In this document: piece by piece, positions 10,117 through 19,662 of the stretch
How the letters are laid out: the number at the start of each line of letters is the position of its first letter
Position numbering within the stretch: the first letter of the stretch is position 1
Origin: Oceanibacterium hippocampi
Lineage (GTDB): Bacteria > Pseudomonadota > Alphaproteobacteria > Sneathiellales > Sneathiellaceae
Length of the DNA: 64,000 nt
Direction: 5' to 3'
Assembly (NCBI RefSeq): GCF_900172325.1
Contig: NZ_FWFR01000002.1
Span: 496,001 to 560,000, forward strand
Notes under the pieces: model-generated
The model's input: the letters and a program-made list of their open reading frames with translations, nothing else
Told to the model about the DNA's origin: nothing
The model's database searches: none
Translations under genes and position numbers: made by a program

Positions 10117-11385
10117 ATGCGCGCGCTCATTGCCCTCGGGTTCCTGATCTGCCTGACCGCCGGCCCGGCCGGCGCGACGGCACGGGACGTGCCGGCCGAT
10201 GCCGACCGGCCGGGGGCGCTGGCGCGGGCAATCGCGACGGCCGGGGCGGGGGATCTTCTCCGCCTCGCGCCCGGCCTGCATCGGGGCCCGATCCTGATCC
10301 TGGCCCCCCTCACCCTCGACGGCGGCGGCCGGGCCCGGATCGAGGGCGACGGCACCGGTTCGGTGATCACCGTCAACGCCCCCGACGTGACCGTCCGGGG
10401 ACTGGAGATCGCCGGCTCGGGTTCCTCCAACGAGACCCTCGACGCGGCCGTCAGGCTGACGAAGAAGGCGACCCGCGCTTCGGTCACCGATAACAGCCTG
10501 TTCGGCAACCTGGTCGGCGTCGATGTCCATGGCGCCCGCGACGCGTTCGTCGCCGGCAACCGCATCGAGGGCCGCCGGGACCACCGGATGAACGATCGCG
10601 GCAACGGCATCTATGTCTGGAACGCACCCGGCGCCCGGATCATCGGCAATGACGTGCGCTGGGGGCGCGACGGGATCTTCGTCAACACCTCCTCCCGCAA
10701 CAGTTTCACCGGCAATCGCTTCCGCGATCTCCGCTTCGCGATCCACTACATGTATGCCAACGATTCCGAGGTCTCGGACAACCTCTCGGAAGGCAACCAC
10801 CTCGGCTTCGCGCTGATGTTCTCGAAGGGCCTCACGATCGTCGGCAACCAGTCGATCGGCGACCGCGATCACGGCCTGCTGCTCAACTATGCGAACGATG
10901 CCCGGATCGAGGGCAACCTGATCCGGGGCGGCGCCGAGAAATGCGTCTTCCTCTACAACGCGCACCGCAACAGCCTGTCCGGAAACCGCTTCGAGGGCTG
11001 CGCCATCGGCATTCATTTCACCGCCGGGTCCGAGCGCAACACGATCTCGGGCAACGCCTTCATCGGCAACCGGCACCAGGTGAAATACGTGGGCTCGCGC
11101 CGGGTCGACTGGAGCGCCGCCGGCCGCGGCAACTACTGGTCCGATCACGCCGCCTACGACCTCGACGGCGACGGAATCGCCGACACCGCCTACCGGCCGA
11201 ACGACCTGATGGATCACATTCTCTGGTCGCAGCCGGCGGCGAAACTGCTGCTCGGCGCGCCGGCGGTGCAGCTCATCCGCTGGAGCCAGGCCGCGTTCCC
11301 CGCCCTCCTGCCCGGCGGCGTCACCGACAGCCGACCGCTGATGCGGCCGGTCACGATCCCGACGCGACTCTGGAGCCGGCAATGA
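10117..11385 (+). CDS. nosD: NosD, periplasmic beta-helix copper-site maturation protein
   Basis: NosD works with the NosFY ABC transporter in assembling the CuZ centre of NosZ. The 422-residue protein has a Sec signal peptide (residues 1-22, ending GPAGATA). The rest is a right-handed beta-helix made of many short repeats of the form GNR/GNxxxx, such as SVTDNSLFGNLVGVDVHGA, and ends in a conserved SDHAAYDLDGDGIADTAYRP block. The last codon overlaps the nosF start in ATGA. Confidence 0.95.
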   Translation: MRALIALGFLICLTAGPAGATARDVPADADRPGALARAIATAGAGDLLRLAPGLHRGPILILAPLTLDGGGRARIEGDGTGSVITVNAPDVTVRGLEIAGSGSSNETLDAAVRLTKKATRASVTDNSLFGNLVGVDVHGARDAFVAGNRIEGRRDHRMNDRGNGIYVWNAPGARIIGNDVRWGRDGIFVNTSSRNSFTGNRFRDLRFAIHYMYANDSEVSDNLSEGNHLGFALMFSKGLTIVGNQSIGDRDHGLLLNYANDARIEGNLIRGGAEKCVFLYNAHRNSLSGNRFEGCAIGIHFTAGSERNTISGNAFIGNRHQVKYVGSRRVDWSAAGRGNYWSDHAAYDLDGDGIADTAYRPNDLMDHILWSQPAAKLLLGAPAVQLIRWSQAAFPALLPGGVTDSRPLMRPVTIPTRLWSRQ

Positions 11386-12278
11386 CCGACACGCTGGAAC
11401 TCTCCGGTACCGACAAGTCCTTCGGCACCCTGAAAGCCGTCGACGACCTGTCGCTCACCGTCGCCGCCGGCGAACGGGTGGCGCTTCTCGGCCACAACGG
11501 GGCCGGCAAGTCCACCCTCATGAAGATCATCCTTGGGCTGATGCCGGCCGATCGCGGCACGATCTCGGTGTTCGGCGCCCGACCGGGCAGCGCCGAGGCC
11601 CGGCGTTTCGTCGCCTACCTGCCCGAGAATGTCGCCTTCCATCCGGCACTGACCGGCCGCGAGCAGCTTCGCCTGTTCTGCCGCCTGCGCCGTGCCGCGC
11701 CGGACGCCGCCGGGCAATTGCTTGCGCGGGTCCGCCTCGACGAGGCGGCGGATCGCCGGATCGGCACCTATTCCAAGGGAATGCGCCAGCGCCTCGGACT
11801 TGCCCAGGCACTGATCGGCAGGCCGCGGCTGTTCGTCCTCGACGAGCCGACCAGCGGCCTCGACCCGGTCTCGCGCCGGGAGTTCTATGCCATCCTGGAA
11901 GAACTCGCCGGCGACGGCGCCGCGATCCTGCTGTCGAGCCATGCGCTCACCGAGGTCGAGGCGAAAACCGACCGGATCGCGATCATGCGACGGGGCCGCC
12001 TGGTCGCGAATGCGCCCCTTGCCGCCCTGCGTAGCCGCTCGGCGCTGCCGGTGCGCCTGCATGTCGTCGCCCGGGCCGGCGACGCCGACAGGGTCGCGGC
12101 CTCGCTCGCCGGCAGCCGGATCAACGGGGTCGGCGTCGATATCCTGTGCGCCCCTGAAGACAAGCTCGACCGGATCGGCGCGATTGCCGCCCTCGGCCCG
12201 CTCATCGAGGATATCGAGGTCGCCCCGCCGAGCCTCGAGGACATCTACGCGTTTTTCAGCCGGGAGGAACGGCCATGA
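11382..12278 (+). CDS. nosF: NosF, ABC transporter ATPase for NosZ maturation
   Basis: The ATPase pairs with the NosY membrane protein and NosD to mature the CuZ site. The 298-residue protein has Walker A GHNGAGKST, signature YSKGMRQRLGLAQAL, and Walker B LFVLDEPTSGLDP. The start codon overlaps the nosD stop (ATGA at 11382), which fixes the start although the frame is open much further upstream. Its stop overlaps the nosY start by four bases. Confidence 0.95.
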   Translation: MTDTLELSGTDKSFGTLKAVDDLSLTVAAGERVALLGHNGAGKSTLMKIILGLMPADRGTISVFGARPGSAEARRFVAYLPENVAFHPALTGREQLRLFCRLRRAAPDAAGQLLARVRLDEAADRRIGTYSKGMRQRLGLAQALIGRPRLFVLDEPTSGLDPVSRREFYAILEELAGDGAAILLSSHALTEVEAKTDRIAIMRRGRLVANAPLAALRSRSALPVRLHVVARAGDADRVAASLAGSRINGVGVDILCAPEDKLDRIGAIAALGPLIEDIEVAPPSLEDIYAFFSREERP

Positions 12279-13096
12279 CCAGCATCCTCGCGCTGGCGGC
12301 GAGCGAGTTCCGGATCGCGCTCCGCAACCGCTGGGTCGCGATCGCGATCGTCATGATGACATTGTTCGCGGTCGTGCTGACGGTCGCCGGAACGGCCGCG
12401 ACCGGCACGCTCGGCGTCGACCGCCTGACCGTGACGGTGGCGAGCCTGATCAGCCTCGGGGTCTACCTGCTTCCCCTGCTCGCACTCCTGCTCTCGTTCG
12501 ACGCGGTTGCCGGCGAATGCGAACGCGGGACGCTGGCGCTGATGCTGACCTATCCGGTCGGCCGGGCGGAAATCCTCGCCGGCAAGTTCATCGCCCATCT
12601 CGGCATCCTGGCGCTTGCCGCGACGATCGGCTTCGGCACCGCCGCTGCCATAGCGCTGATCGCGGACCCCGAAGCGAGCGTAGGCCTGCCGGCGCTGTTC
12701 CGCCTGTTCTGGACCGCGCCCGTCCTCGGTGCCGCGTTCCTCGGTATCGGCTACGCGCTCTCGGCCGTCGCCCGACGACCCGGCGCGGCGGCCGGGCTCG
12801 CGATCGCCGTCTGGCTGGTCGTCGTCGTGCTCTACGATATCGCCCTGCTCGCGGCGATCGTCACCGACGGCGGCGGGACGTTCACGGTCGACTTCTTTCC
12901 CTGGCTTCTCGCCGCCAACCCGGCCGATGCCTTCCGGCTGTTCAACCTCGCCGCGTCCGAGGCGACCGCCCTTGCCTCCGGCGTCGACGGCGCCGCCGCC
13001 AGTATGCCCCCCGCCGCCACGCTGGTCGCGATCCTCGCCTGGCCGCTGCTGGCGCTCGCCTTTGCCCATCTCGTCTTCCGCCGGGTGACGCCATGA
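12275..13096 (+). CDS. nosY: NosY, ABC-2 type permease for NosZ maturation
   Basis: The 273-residue membrane protein has about six hydrophobic segments and the ABC-2 features VAGECERGTLALMLTYPVGRAEILAGK and ALIADPEAS-type loops. It is the membrane partner of NosF. Both ends overlap neighbouring genes by four bases, in keeping with a tightly coupled nosDFYL transcript. Confidence 0.94.
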   Translation: MTSILALAASEFRIALRNRWVAIAIVMMTLFAVVLTVAGTAATGTLGVDRLTVTVASLISLGVYLLPLLALLLSFDAVAGECERGTLALMLTYPVGRAEILAGKFIAHLGILALAATIGFGTAAAIALIADPEASVGLPALFRLFWTAPVLGAAFLGIGYALSAVARRPGAAAGLAIAVWLVVVVLYDIALLAAIVTDGGGTFTVDFFPWLLAANPADAFRLFNLAASEATALASGVDGAAASMPPAATLVAILAWPLLALAFAHLVFRRVTP

Positions 13097-13620
13097 TCCG
13101 GCTGGCTGTCCTCCTGGCCCTGATCCTGCTCGCCGCGGGCTGCCGGGACGAGACCGCGGCAACCCGCCCGCCCGCGGTGACGCTCGACGCCGACGCGCTC
13201 GGCCATTTCTGCCAGATGAACCTGGTCGAACATCCGGGGCCGAAGGCGCAGATCCACCTCGCCGGGATCGCCCATCCGATCTTCTTCTCGCAGGTCCGCG
13301 ACGCCATCGCCTATCTCCGCATGCCGGAGCAGAGTGCCGGGATCCGCGCGATCTACGTGAACGACATGGCGGCTGCCCCGAGCTGGAACGAGCCCGGCCG
13401 GGACAACTGGATCGCCGCCGAAGGCGCGTTCTTCGTCATCGGCAGCAACCGCGTCGGCGGCATGGGCGCCCCCGAGATCGTCCCCTTCGGCAGCCGCGCG
13501 GGGGCCGACGCCTTCGCCGCCCGTTTCGGCGGCCATGTCGCGGGACTGACGGATATTCCCGACGAGGCGGTCCTCGCGCCCGTCGAAATCGGCGCCGCGC
13601 CGGCGCCTGCCGAGGGTTGA
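13093..13620 (+). CDS. nosL: NosL, copper-binding lipoprotein chaperone
   Basis: NosL is an outer-face lipoprotein that binds Cu(I) and delivers copper to NosZ. The 175-residue protein has a lipobox LAAGC with Cys17 as the lipidated residue. The conserved FCQMNLVEHPGPKAQI block holds the Cys and Met copper ligands, and the following domain (IFFSQVRDAIAYL, YVNDM) is typical of the family. The ATG at 13093 overlaps the nosY stop. A much longer open frame starts upstream but only this part codes. Confidence 0.94.
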   Translation: MIRLAVLLALILLAAGCRDETAATRPPAVTLDADALGHFCQMNLVEHPGPKAQIHLAGIAHPIFFSQVRDAIAYLRMPEQSAGIRAIYVNDMAAAPSWNEPGRDNWIAAEGAFFVIGSNRVGGMGAPEIVPFGSRAGADAFAARFGGHVAGLTDIPDEAVLAPVEIGAAPAPAEG

Positions 13621-13623
13621 TCG

Positions 13624-14568
13624 ATGCTGCACCTGAACCGACGCCGTTTCCTGACCGTCTCCGCCGCCTTGCTTGCCTCGGGGAACGTTCCCGCGGCAAG
13701 CGCCGCCGCGACGGCCTCCCGCCGCTGGCAGGGCATAGCGCTCGGCGCCCATGCCTCGCTCACTTTCCAACATCCCGACCCGGCCGAGGCCGGTCGCCTG
13801 ATCGCCGGTTGCCGTAACGAGATCGATCGTCTCGAGGCGATCTTCAGCCTGTACCGTCGAGAAAGCCTGCTCAGCCGGCTGAACGCCGCCGGCAGGCTCG
13901 ACGATCCGCCGGCCGACCTGCTCCGGCTGCTGTCGACCGCCGAAACGATCAACAGGCGAACCGGCGGCCGCTTCGACCCGACCGTTCAGCCACTCTGGGC
14001 GCTGCATGCCCATTGTCTCAGCGAACGGCCGCCCCGCCTGCCCGGCGATGCCGAGCTAGCCGCCGCCCGGGATACCTGCGGCTGGCGGCATCTCCGCTAC
14101 GACGCCGACGAGATCGCCTTCGACCGCCCGGGTATGGCGCTGACGCTCAACGGTATCGCGCAAGGCTATATCGCCGACCGGGTTTCTGACTGGCTCCGCG
14201 CGCAGGGCCTCGGCAACGTGCTGGTCGAGACCGGCGAGGTCCGCGCCCTCGGCAGTCGCCCCGACGGCACGCCCTGGCGTGTCGGCTTGCGCGCCGCCGA
14301 CGGGTCGGAACGGACCGATGGCAAGGTTGATCTTCGCGACGGTGCGCTGGCGGTCTCGGCCCCGCTCGGCACCCGTCTCGACGGGGCCGGACGGGTCGGC
14401 CATATCATCGATCCGTCGAGCGGGCATCCGGGCGGGACCTGGAGCCGGGTCGTCGTCCGCGCGCCGAGTGCGGCCGAGGCCGACGGTTACTCGACCGCCT
14501 TCTGCCTGATGGAGCGGGACGCGATCGAGGCCGCCCGACCGCCGCACATCGACGTGATGCTGACCTGA
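13624..14568 (+). CDS. nosX: NosX, ApbE-type FAD:protein FMN transferase
   Basis: ApbE proteins attach FMN covalently to Thr in periplasmic flavoproteins; NosX is the version that flavinylates NosR. The 314-residue protein begins with a Tat-like signal (NRRRFLTVSAALLASG). It carries ApbE motifs: GGRFDPTVQPLWALH, MALTLNGIAQGYIADRV, VETGEVRALGSR and GHIIDPSSGHPG. The usual ApbE metal-site region near the C-terminus (ADGYSTAFCLM) is present. It starts three bases after the nosL stop and closes the maturation operon. Confidence 0.93.
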   Translation: MLHLNRRRFLTVSAALLASGNVPAASAAATASRRWQGIALGAHASLTFQHPDPAEAGRLIAGCRNEIDRLEAIFSLYRRESLLSRLNAAGRLDDPPADLLRLLSTAETINRRTGGRFDPTVQPLWALHAHCLSERPPRLPGDAELAAARDTCGWRHLRYDADEIAFDRPGMALTLNGIAQGYIADRVSDWLRAQGLGNVLVETGEVRALGSRPDGTPWRVGLRAADGSERTDGKVDLRDGALAVSAPLGTRLDGAGRVGHIIDPSSGHPGGTWSRVVVRAPSAAEADGYSTAFCLMERDAIEAARPPHIDVMLT

Positions 14569-14663
14569 TCGGGATCTCTCCTCCGGCCGTCGAACGGAGC
14601 CCCTAGGCTGTCCCGCCGGCAGGCGCTACGCTGTCCTGCGACGGAAGCGACGCCGGTGAGCCA

Positions 14664-15368
14664 ATGACGCAGTCGGACAAGGAGATCGCCCGCGAGGCAG
14701 TGCTATTCGCGAGCCTGCCGGACGATCTGGCGGAACTCGTTCTCGGCCGGGCGACGATACACACGATCGACAGCGGCGGCATGCTGTTCCTGCACGGCGA
14801 CCCGGCGACGTATGTCTATGTCGTGCTTGACGGCTGGATCAAGCTGTTCCGCTCGACCAGTGCCGGCAACGAGGCGGTGGTCGGCGTCTTCACGAAGGGC
14901 CAGAGCTTCGGCGAGGCAGCAGCCTTTCGCGGCGATGTCTACCCGGTCGGCGCCGAGGCCGTCACCGACTGTCGCCTGTTGCGGGTAAGCGCGGCATACC
15001 TGCTCGAAACAATGGTTGCGCGCCCGGAGCTCTGCGTTGCGATCCTCGGCGCGACCTTTCGCCATCTCCACGCGCTGGTTGCCCAGATCGAACAGCTGAA
15101 GGCGCAGACCGGCCCGCAGCGGGTTGCCGAGTTCCTCGTCGAGCTCTGCCCGGTCAGCGAGGGCGCCTGCACGGTCACGCTGCCCTATGACAAGGCGTTG
15201 ATCGCCGGGCGGCTCGGCATGTCGCCGGAAAGCCTGTCGCGCGCCTTTGCCCGGCTCCGGCAGCATGGCGTGATCGTCAACCAGTATCACGCCGCGATCG
15301 GCGATATCGAGACGCTGCGCGACTACGCGGAAACCGATCGCTCGGAAGCCTGGAGCCGCGCCCAATGA
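14664..15368 (+). CDS. Crp/Fnr-family regulator, DNR/NNR-like
   Basis: The 234-residue protein has a cyclic-nucleotide-binding-like sensor domain (GGMLFLHGDPATYVYVVLDG, GQSFGEAAAF), a long dimer helix, and a C-terminal helix-turn-helix (YDKALIAGRLGMSPESLSRAFARLRQHGV). There is no N-terminal cysteine cluster as in FNR; the first Cys is near residue 100. That fits the DNR/NNR group, which senses NO through heme. Its position right after nosX and the FNR/NNR box before nosR suggest it activates this locus. Ligand and target are inferred. Confidence 0.85.
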   Translation: MTQSDKEIAREAVLFASLPDDLAELVLGRATIHTIDSGGMLFLHGDPATYVYVVLDGWIKLFRSTSAGNEAVVGVFTKGQSFGEAAAFRGDVYPVGAEAVTDCRLLRVSAAYLLETMVARPELCVAILGATFRHLHALVAQIEQLKAQTGPQRVAEFLVELCPVSEGACTVTLPYDKALIAGRLGMSPESLSRAFARLRQHGVIVNQYHAAIGDIETLRDYAETDRSEAWSRAQ

Positions 15369-15408
15369 CCTGCCAGCGGGCGATGGCCGGTTGGAGAGAT
15401 CGGGTCTG

Positions 15409-16317
15409 ATGGCCTTCACCCTCCGGCAACTGCAGTATTTCATCGCCGCCGCCGAACAGGGCACGGTCTCTGGCGCCGCCCAGAACCTGTCGATCTCGCA
15501 ATCCTCGGTCACCGAGGCGATCCGCGATCTCGAGAACGATCTCGGCGTCCGGCTGTTCGAGCGTCATTCGCGGGGCCTCTCGATCACCAACAAGGGCCAC
15601 CAGTTCCTGCGCCACGCGACCAAGATCCTGGCCAATGTCTCGGACGCCCGCCGCAGCTTCGCCGACGAGCGGAGTGCTGCCGGCGGGCGGCTGCAACTCG
15701 GCGTCACCTCGCTGGTCGCGGGCTACGTCCTGTCCGACCTGCTCGCCCGCTATCGCCGCGCCAACCCGGACGTCACCGTCACCGCGATCGAGGACAACGG
15801 CGACTACCTGGAGCATCTGCTGGTCGGCGGCGAGCTTGATGTCGCGGTCATGGTGGTCTCCAGCCTGCGCGACCGCATGGCGCTGCAGATCGACATCTTC
15901 GAGGTCTCGCCGTTCCGGCTCTGGCTGCCGCTTGGCCATCCGCTCGCCACCAAGGACGCGATCGCCGCCCCGGACCTCGCCAGCGAGCCGCTGATCATGC
16001 TCGCCCTCGACGAGATCGAGGAAAGCACGGCGACCCTGCTGACCGCCGTCGGCGCCCGCCCGAACGTCGCCTTCCGGACCCGGTCGGTCGAGGCGGTGCG
16101 CAGCCTGGTCGCAACCGGGGCCGGCATTGCGCTGCTCCCCGACCTGGTCTACAGGCCATGGTCGCTGGAAGGCGATCGCATCGAATCGCGCGACGTGTCG
16201 GGCCGCCTGCCGACGGTCCAGGTCGGCATCGCCTGGCGGCGCGGCTCGCCACTGCCGCCCGCCGCGCGGGACTTCATCGCCGCCGCCCAGACGCACCGCA
16301 CGGTGCGGCAACGCTGA
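15409..16317 (+). CDS. LysR-family transcriptional regulator
   Basis: The 302-residue protein has the standard N-terminal winged helix (LRQLQYFIAAAEQGTVSGAA, SISQSSVTEAIRDLENDLGV) and a C-terminal two-lobed substrate-binding domain starting near residue 90 (GRLQLGVTSLVAGYVLSDLL). The ATG at 15409 has GGAGAG ten bases upstream. It reads in the same direction as the polyamine transporter operon 148 bp downstream, with a candidate T-N11-A box in the gap, so it is the likely regulator of that operon. The co-inducer is not known. Confidence 0.88.
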   Translation: MAFTLRQLQYFIAAAEQGTVSGAAQNLSISQSSVTEAIRDLENDLGVRLFERHSRGLSITNKGHQFLRHATKILANVSDARRSFADERSAAGGRLQLGVTSLVAGYVLSDLLARYRRANPDVTVTAIEDNGDYLEHLLVGGELDVAVMVVSSLRDRMALQIDIFEVSPFRLWLPLGHPLATKDAIAAPDLASEPLIMLALDEIEESTATLLTAVGARPNVAFRTRSVEAVRSLVATGAGIALLPDLVYRPWSLEGDRIESRDVSGRLPTVQVGIAWRRGSPLPPAARDFIAAAQTHRTVRQR

Positions 16318-16337
16318 TTGGCCGAAGGGCCATCGAT

Positions 16338-16352
16338 ATCGGAAAAACCGAT
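16338..16352. promoter_or_regulatory. Candidate LysR box (T-N11-A palindrome)
   Basis: ATCGG-AAAAA-CCGAT is a perfect inverted repeat with a 5-bp spacer and contains T-N11-A, the core of LysR operators. It lies 21 bp after the LysR stop and about 114 bp before the ydcS start, followed by an AT-rich stretch (16355-16375) that may hold the promoter. Confidence 0.45.
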
Positions 16353-16465
16353 AGCCTCATTCTGAATAATAAAATTGCGAAACCGACCCGGAGGGAGAAC
16401 CATCGATCCGGAGAGGAAGCCATTGCCGCGTCCCGCGCCCACGAGCTTCCCGGGAGGGTCGATCC

Positions 16466-17635
16466 ATGAAATCTATCCTGAAGGCGGGCGTCGCGCTCGC
16501 CGCCATCGCCGGTTTCGGTGCCGGCACGAGTATCGATGCCGCCGCGGCGGAAATGATGAGCAAGCTCGGTTCGGGCGAAGGCCAGGTCGATATCGTCGCC
16601 TGGCCGGGCTATATCGAGCGCGGCGAGACCGACAAGGCGTTCGACTGGGTGACCGCCTTCGAGCAGAAGACCGGCTGCAAGGTCAACGTCAAGAGCGCCA
16701 ATACCTCCGACGAGATGGTCGCGCTGATGAACGAGGGCGGTTTCGACCTCGTCACCGCGTCTGGCGACGCCTCGCTCCGGCTGATCGCCGGCAAGCGCGT
16801 CCAGCCGGTCAACACGGCGCTGATCCCGAGCTGGTCGACGGTCGACGAGCGGCTTCAGAATGCCCCGTGGCACACCGTCGACGGAACCCATTACGGCACC
16901 CCTTACCAGTGGGGTCCGAACGTGCTGATGTATTCGACCGAGGCCTTCAAGGAGGCGCCCAAGAGCTGGAAGGTCGTGTTCGAGGAAATGACCCTCGACG
17001 ACGGCAAGTCGAATGCCGGCCGGGTCCAGGCCTATGACGGTCCGATCCACGTCGCCGACGCCGCCAACTTCCTGATGCACCACAAGCCGGAACTCGGCAT
17101 CAAAAGCCCCTATGAGCTCAACGAGGATCAGTACAAGGCAGCCCTCGACCTGCTGCGCGAACAGCGCAAGCTGGTCTCGCGTTACTGGCACGACGCCTTC
17201 ATCCAGATCGACGACTTCAAGAACGAGGGCGTGGTCGCCTCGGGCTCCTGGCCATTCCAGGTCAACCTGCTCAAGGGCGAAGGCCAGAAGATCGATTCGA
17301 CCATCCCTGTCGAGGGAGCGACCGGCTGGGCCGACACCACCATGATGCATGCCGACGCGGCCCACCCGAACTGCGCCTACATGTGGATGGAGCATTCGCT
17401 GTCGCCCAAGGTGCAGGGCGACCTCGCCGCCTGGTTCGGCTCGGTGCCGGCGGTCCCGGCCGCCTGCAAGGGCAACGAGCTGCTCGGCGACGAGGGGTGC
17501 AAGACCAACGGCTTCGAGGACTTCGCCCGGATCAAGTTCTGGCAGACGCCGGTCTCCAAGTGCGAAAGCCAGGGTCAGTGCGTGCCCTACTACCGCTGGG
17601 TTTCCGACTATATCGGCGTGATCGGCGGCCGCTGA
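16466..17635 (+). CDS. ydcS: YdcS-like polyamine ABC transporter substrate-binding protein
   Basis: The 389-residue PotD/YdcS-type periplasmic binding protein has a Sec signal peptide ending near SIDAAAA (about residue 27). Family blocks include VDIVAWPGYIERGETD, FDLVTASGDASLRLI and GTPYQWGPNVLMYS. It captures putrescine or a related polyamine in the periplasm. Gene order with the following ATPase, two permeases and an aminobutyraldehyde dehydrogenase matches ydcSTUV-patD of enterobacteria, which supports the substrate. A strong hairpin follows the stop. Confidence 0.88.
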   Translation: MKSILKAGVALAAIAGFGAGTSIDAAAAEMMSKLGSGEGQVDIVAWPGYIERGETDKAFDWVTAFEQKTGCKVNVKSANTSDEMVALMNEGGFDLVTASGDASLRLIAGKRVQPVNTALIPSWSTVDERLQNAPWHTVDGTHYGTPYQWGPNVLMYSTEAFKEAPKSWKVVFEEMTLDDGKSNAGRVQAYDGPIHVADAANFLMHHKPELGIKSPYELNEDQYKAALDLLREQRKLVSRYWHDAFIQIDDFKNEGVVASGSWPFQVNLLKGEGQKIDSTIPVEGATGWADTTMMHADAAHPNCAYMWMEHSLSPKVQGDLAAWFGSVPAVPAACKGNELLGDEGCKTNGFEDFARIKFWQTPVSKCESQGQCVPYYRWVSDYIGVIGGR

Positions 17636-17662
17636 TCCCGACGGTTCCGACATGACACCTGT

Positions 17663-17692
17663 GCCGCCTGCCCGTTCAACCGGGCGGGCGGC
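17663..17692 (+). terminator. Intra-operon hairpin after ydcS
   Basis: The 12-bp stem GCCGCCTGCCCG / CGGGCGGGCGGC with one G-U wobble and loop TTCAAC lies between the binding-protein gene and the ATPase gene. No T-tract follows. It probably stabilises the upstream ydcS message or attenuates read-through. Confidence 0.6.
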
Positions 17693-17707
17693 CGGATCGG
17701 ACACGCC

Positions 17708-18718
17708 ATGACCGCCGCCGTCCTGTTCCAGAATGTCTCCCGCCATTTCGGCCGCATCCGCGCCGTCGACGGCGTCGACCTTGAGGTCGCGGCAGGTGAA
17801 TTCTTCGCCATGCTGGGCCCGTCCGGTTCCGGCAAGACGACCTGCCTGCGGCTGATCGCCGGCTTCGAGCAGCCGGACACCGGGCATATCGAGATCTTCG
17901 GCGAAACCGCCGAGGGCATTCCGCCCTATCGCCGGAACGTCAACACCGTGTTCCAGGATTACGCGCTGTTTCCCCACCTCAGCGTGCTGGACAATGTCGC
18001 CTACGGGCTCCGCATGCGCGGCATCGACAAGGCGGCGCGGCGGCGCGAGGCGGCCGAGGCGCTCGCCCTCGTCAAGCTGCCCGACTATGGCGGGCGGCGC
18101 CCGGCCCAGCTTTCCGGCGGCCAGCGCCAGCGCGTGGCGCTCGCCCGGGCGATCGTCAACAAGCCCAGGGTGCTGCTGCTCGACGAACCGCTTGGCGCTC
18201 TCGACCTCAAGCTCCGCGAGCAGATGCAGGAAGAACTGAAGGCCCTGCAGCAGGCCCTCGGCATCACCTTCGTCTTCGTCACCCACGACCAGGGCGAGGC
18301 GCTGTCGATGGCCGACCGGGTCGCCGTCTTCAACGAGGGCCGGATCGTCCAGGTCGGCGCGCCGGCGGAGATCTACCGGCGACCGCGGACCCGCTTCGTT
18401 GCCGACTTCGTCGGCTCCTCCAACGTGCTGCCGCCGGAATTCACGGAACGCCACGGCGGCGGCCGGCGCTGGTCGAGCCTGCGGCCCGAGGCGATCGTCA
18501 TCGCAACGGCGGCGCCGGAAGGAAGCGGCCCCGGCTCACTCGCGGCGACCGTGCTCGCGACCTACTATCACGGCGCGACCACCCGCATCGTCGCCGAGGC
18601 CGAGATGACCCGGCTCAACGTCCTGGTCCCGGCCAGCGCCGGCCTGCTTCGGCCCGGCGACCGGGTCTGGCTCACCTGGCAGCCGGACGACCTGCATGCG
18701 ATGGAGGACCACGCGTGA
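17708..18718 (+). CDS. ydcT: YdcT-like polyamine ABC transporter ATPase
   Basis: The 336-residue ATPase powers the polyamine importer. It has Walker A GPSGSGKTT, the Q-loop in TVFQDYALFPHLSV, signature LSGGQRQRVALARAI, Walker B VLLLDEPLGALD and the H-loop THDQGEA. A C-terminal TOBE domain follows (from about residue 260), as in PotA. Its stop overlaps the GTG start of the next permease. Confidence 0.93.
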   Translation: MTAAVLFQNVSRHFGRIRAVDGVDLEVAAGEFFAMLGPSGSGKTTCLRLIAGFEQPDTGHIEIFGETAEGIPPYRRNVNTVFQDYALFPHLSVLDNVAYGLRMRGIDKAARRREAAEALALVKLPDYGGRRPAQLSGGQRQRVALARAIVNKPRVLLLDEPLGALDLKLREQMQEELKALQQALGITFVFVTHDQGEALSMADRVAVFNEGRIVQVGAPAEIYRRPRTRFVADFVGSSNVLPPEFTERHGGGRRWSSLRPEAIVIATAAPEGSGPGSLAATVLATYYHGATTRIVAEAEMTRLNVLVPASAGLLRPGDRVWLTWQPDDLHAMEDHA

Positions 18719-19662
18719 GCGCCGCGGCGGAGGCGATCCGGCCGCCGCGCGACGGCACGCTCGGACGTCTCTCCGATTTCCTCTGGCGCCGGCCCGGGCT
18801 GTTCCTGCTGCTCATGCTGACGCCACCGCTGCTCTGGCTCGGCATCATCTATGTCGGCTCGCTGTTCGCGCTGCTGCTGCAGAGTTTCTTCTCGATCGAT
18901 GAATTCTCCGGCCTGATCCGTCACGAATTCACCCTGAAGACCTATGCCGAACTGCTGCGCCCGTCGAATTTCGACATCATCGTCCGCACCGTCTCGATGG
19001 CCGCCGTGGTGACGCTGGCGGCGGGCGTGATCGCCCTGCCGATTGCCTATTACGCGGCGCGTTACGCGCGGGGTCGCTGGAAGGCCGCCTTCTACCTGGC
19101 GGTGATGCTGCCGCTCTGGTCGAGCTACCTGGTGAAGGTCTACGCCTGGAAGTTGATCCTCGCCAAGGAGGGCATCCTCAACTGGCTGTTCGCCAAGCTG
19201 CATCTGACCTGGGCGCTGGAGGCGCTGCTGGCGATCCCGGTGATCGGCGGCAACTCGCTCTCGGTCAGCTATATCGGCACCTTCCTGGTCTTCGTCTATG
19301 TCTGGCTGCCGTTCATGATCCTGCCGATGCAGGCGGCGCTGGAGCGGGTGCCGGGCAACCTGATCGAGGCCTCGGCCGATCTCGGCGCCGGCACCGGCCA
19401 GACCTTCCGCCATGTCGTCTTTCCGCTGGCCCTGCCCGGCATCATCGCCGGCTCGATCTTCACCTTCTCGCTGACGCTCGGCGACTACATCATTCCGCAG
19501 ATCGTCGGCTCGTCCCGGCTGTTCATCGGCCAGGCGGTCTATGCCCACCAGGGCACCGCCGGCAACATTCCGCTCGCCGCCGCCTTCACCGTGGTGCCGA
19601 TCGTCATCATGGGATTCTACCTGTGGGTCGCCAAGCGGCAGGGAGCCTTCGATGCGCTCTGA
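18715..19662 (+). CDS. ydcU: YdcU-like polyamine ABC transporter permease
   Basis: This 315-residue integral membrane protein has about six transmembrane segments and the EAA-type loop [27 protein letters not shown] that docks on the ATPase. A GTG at 18715 overlaps the ATPase stop. It forms the channel together with the next gene product. A PotB-like function is equally descriptive; the YdcU name rests on operon order. Confidence 0.9.
   Translation: MSAAAEAIRPPRDGTLGRLSDFLWRRPGLFLLLMLTPPLLWLGIIYVGSLFALLLQSFFSIDEFSGLIRHEFTLKTYAELLRPSNFDIIVRTVSMAAVVTLAAGVIALPIAYYAARYARGRWKAAFYLAVMLPLWSSYLVKVYAWKLILAKEGILNWLFAKLHLTWALEALLAIPVIGGNSLSVSYIGTFLVFVYVWLPFMILPMQAALERVPGNLIEASADLGAGTGQTFRHVVFPLALPGIIAGSIFTFSLTLGDYIIPQIVGSSRLFIGQAVYAHQGTAGNIPLAAAFTVVPIVIMGFYLWVAKRQGAFDAL

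Noticed and set aside
8737-11382. Minus-strand open frame of about 881 codons across nosZ and nosD
   Set aside because: It is an antisense frame kept open by high GC; NosZ and NosD are unambiguous on the plus strand.
14664-15368. Oxygen-sensing FNR
   Set aside because: The N-terminal cysteines that hold the 4Fe-4S cluster are absent.
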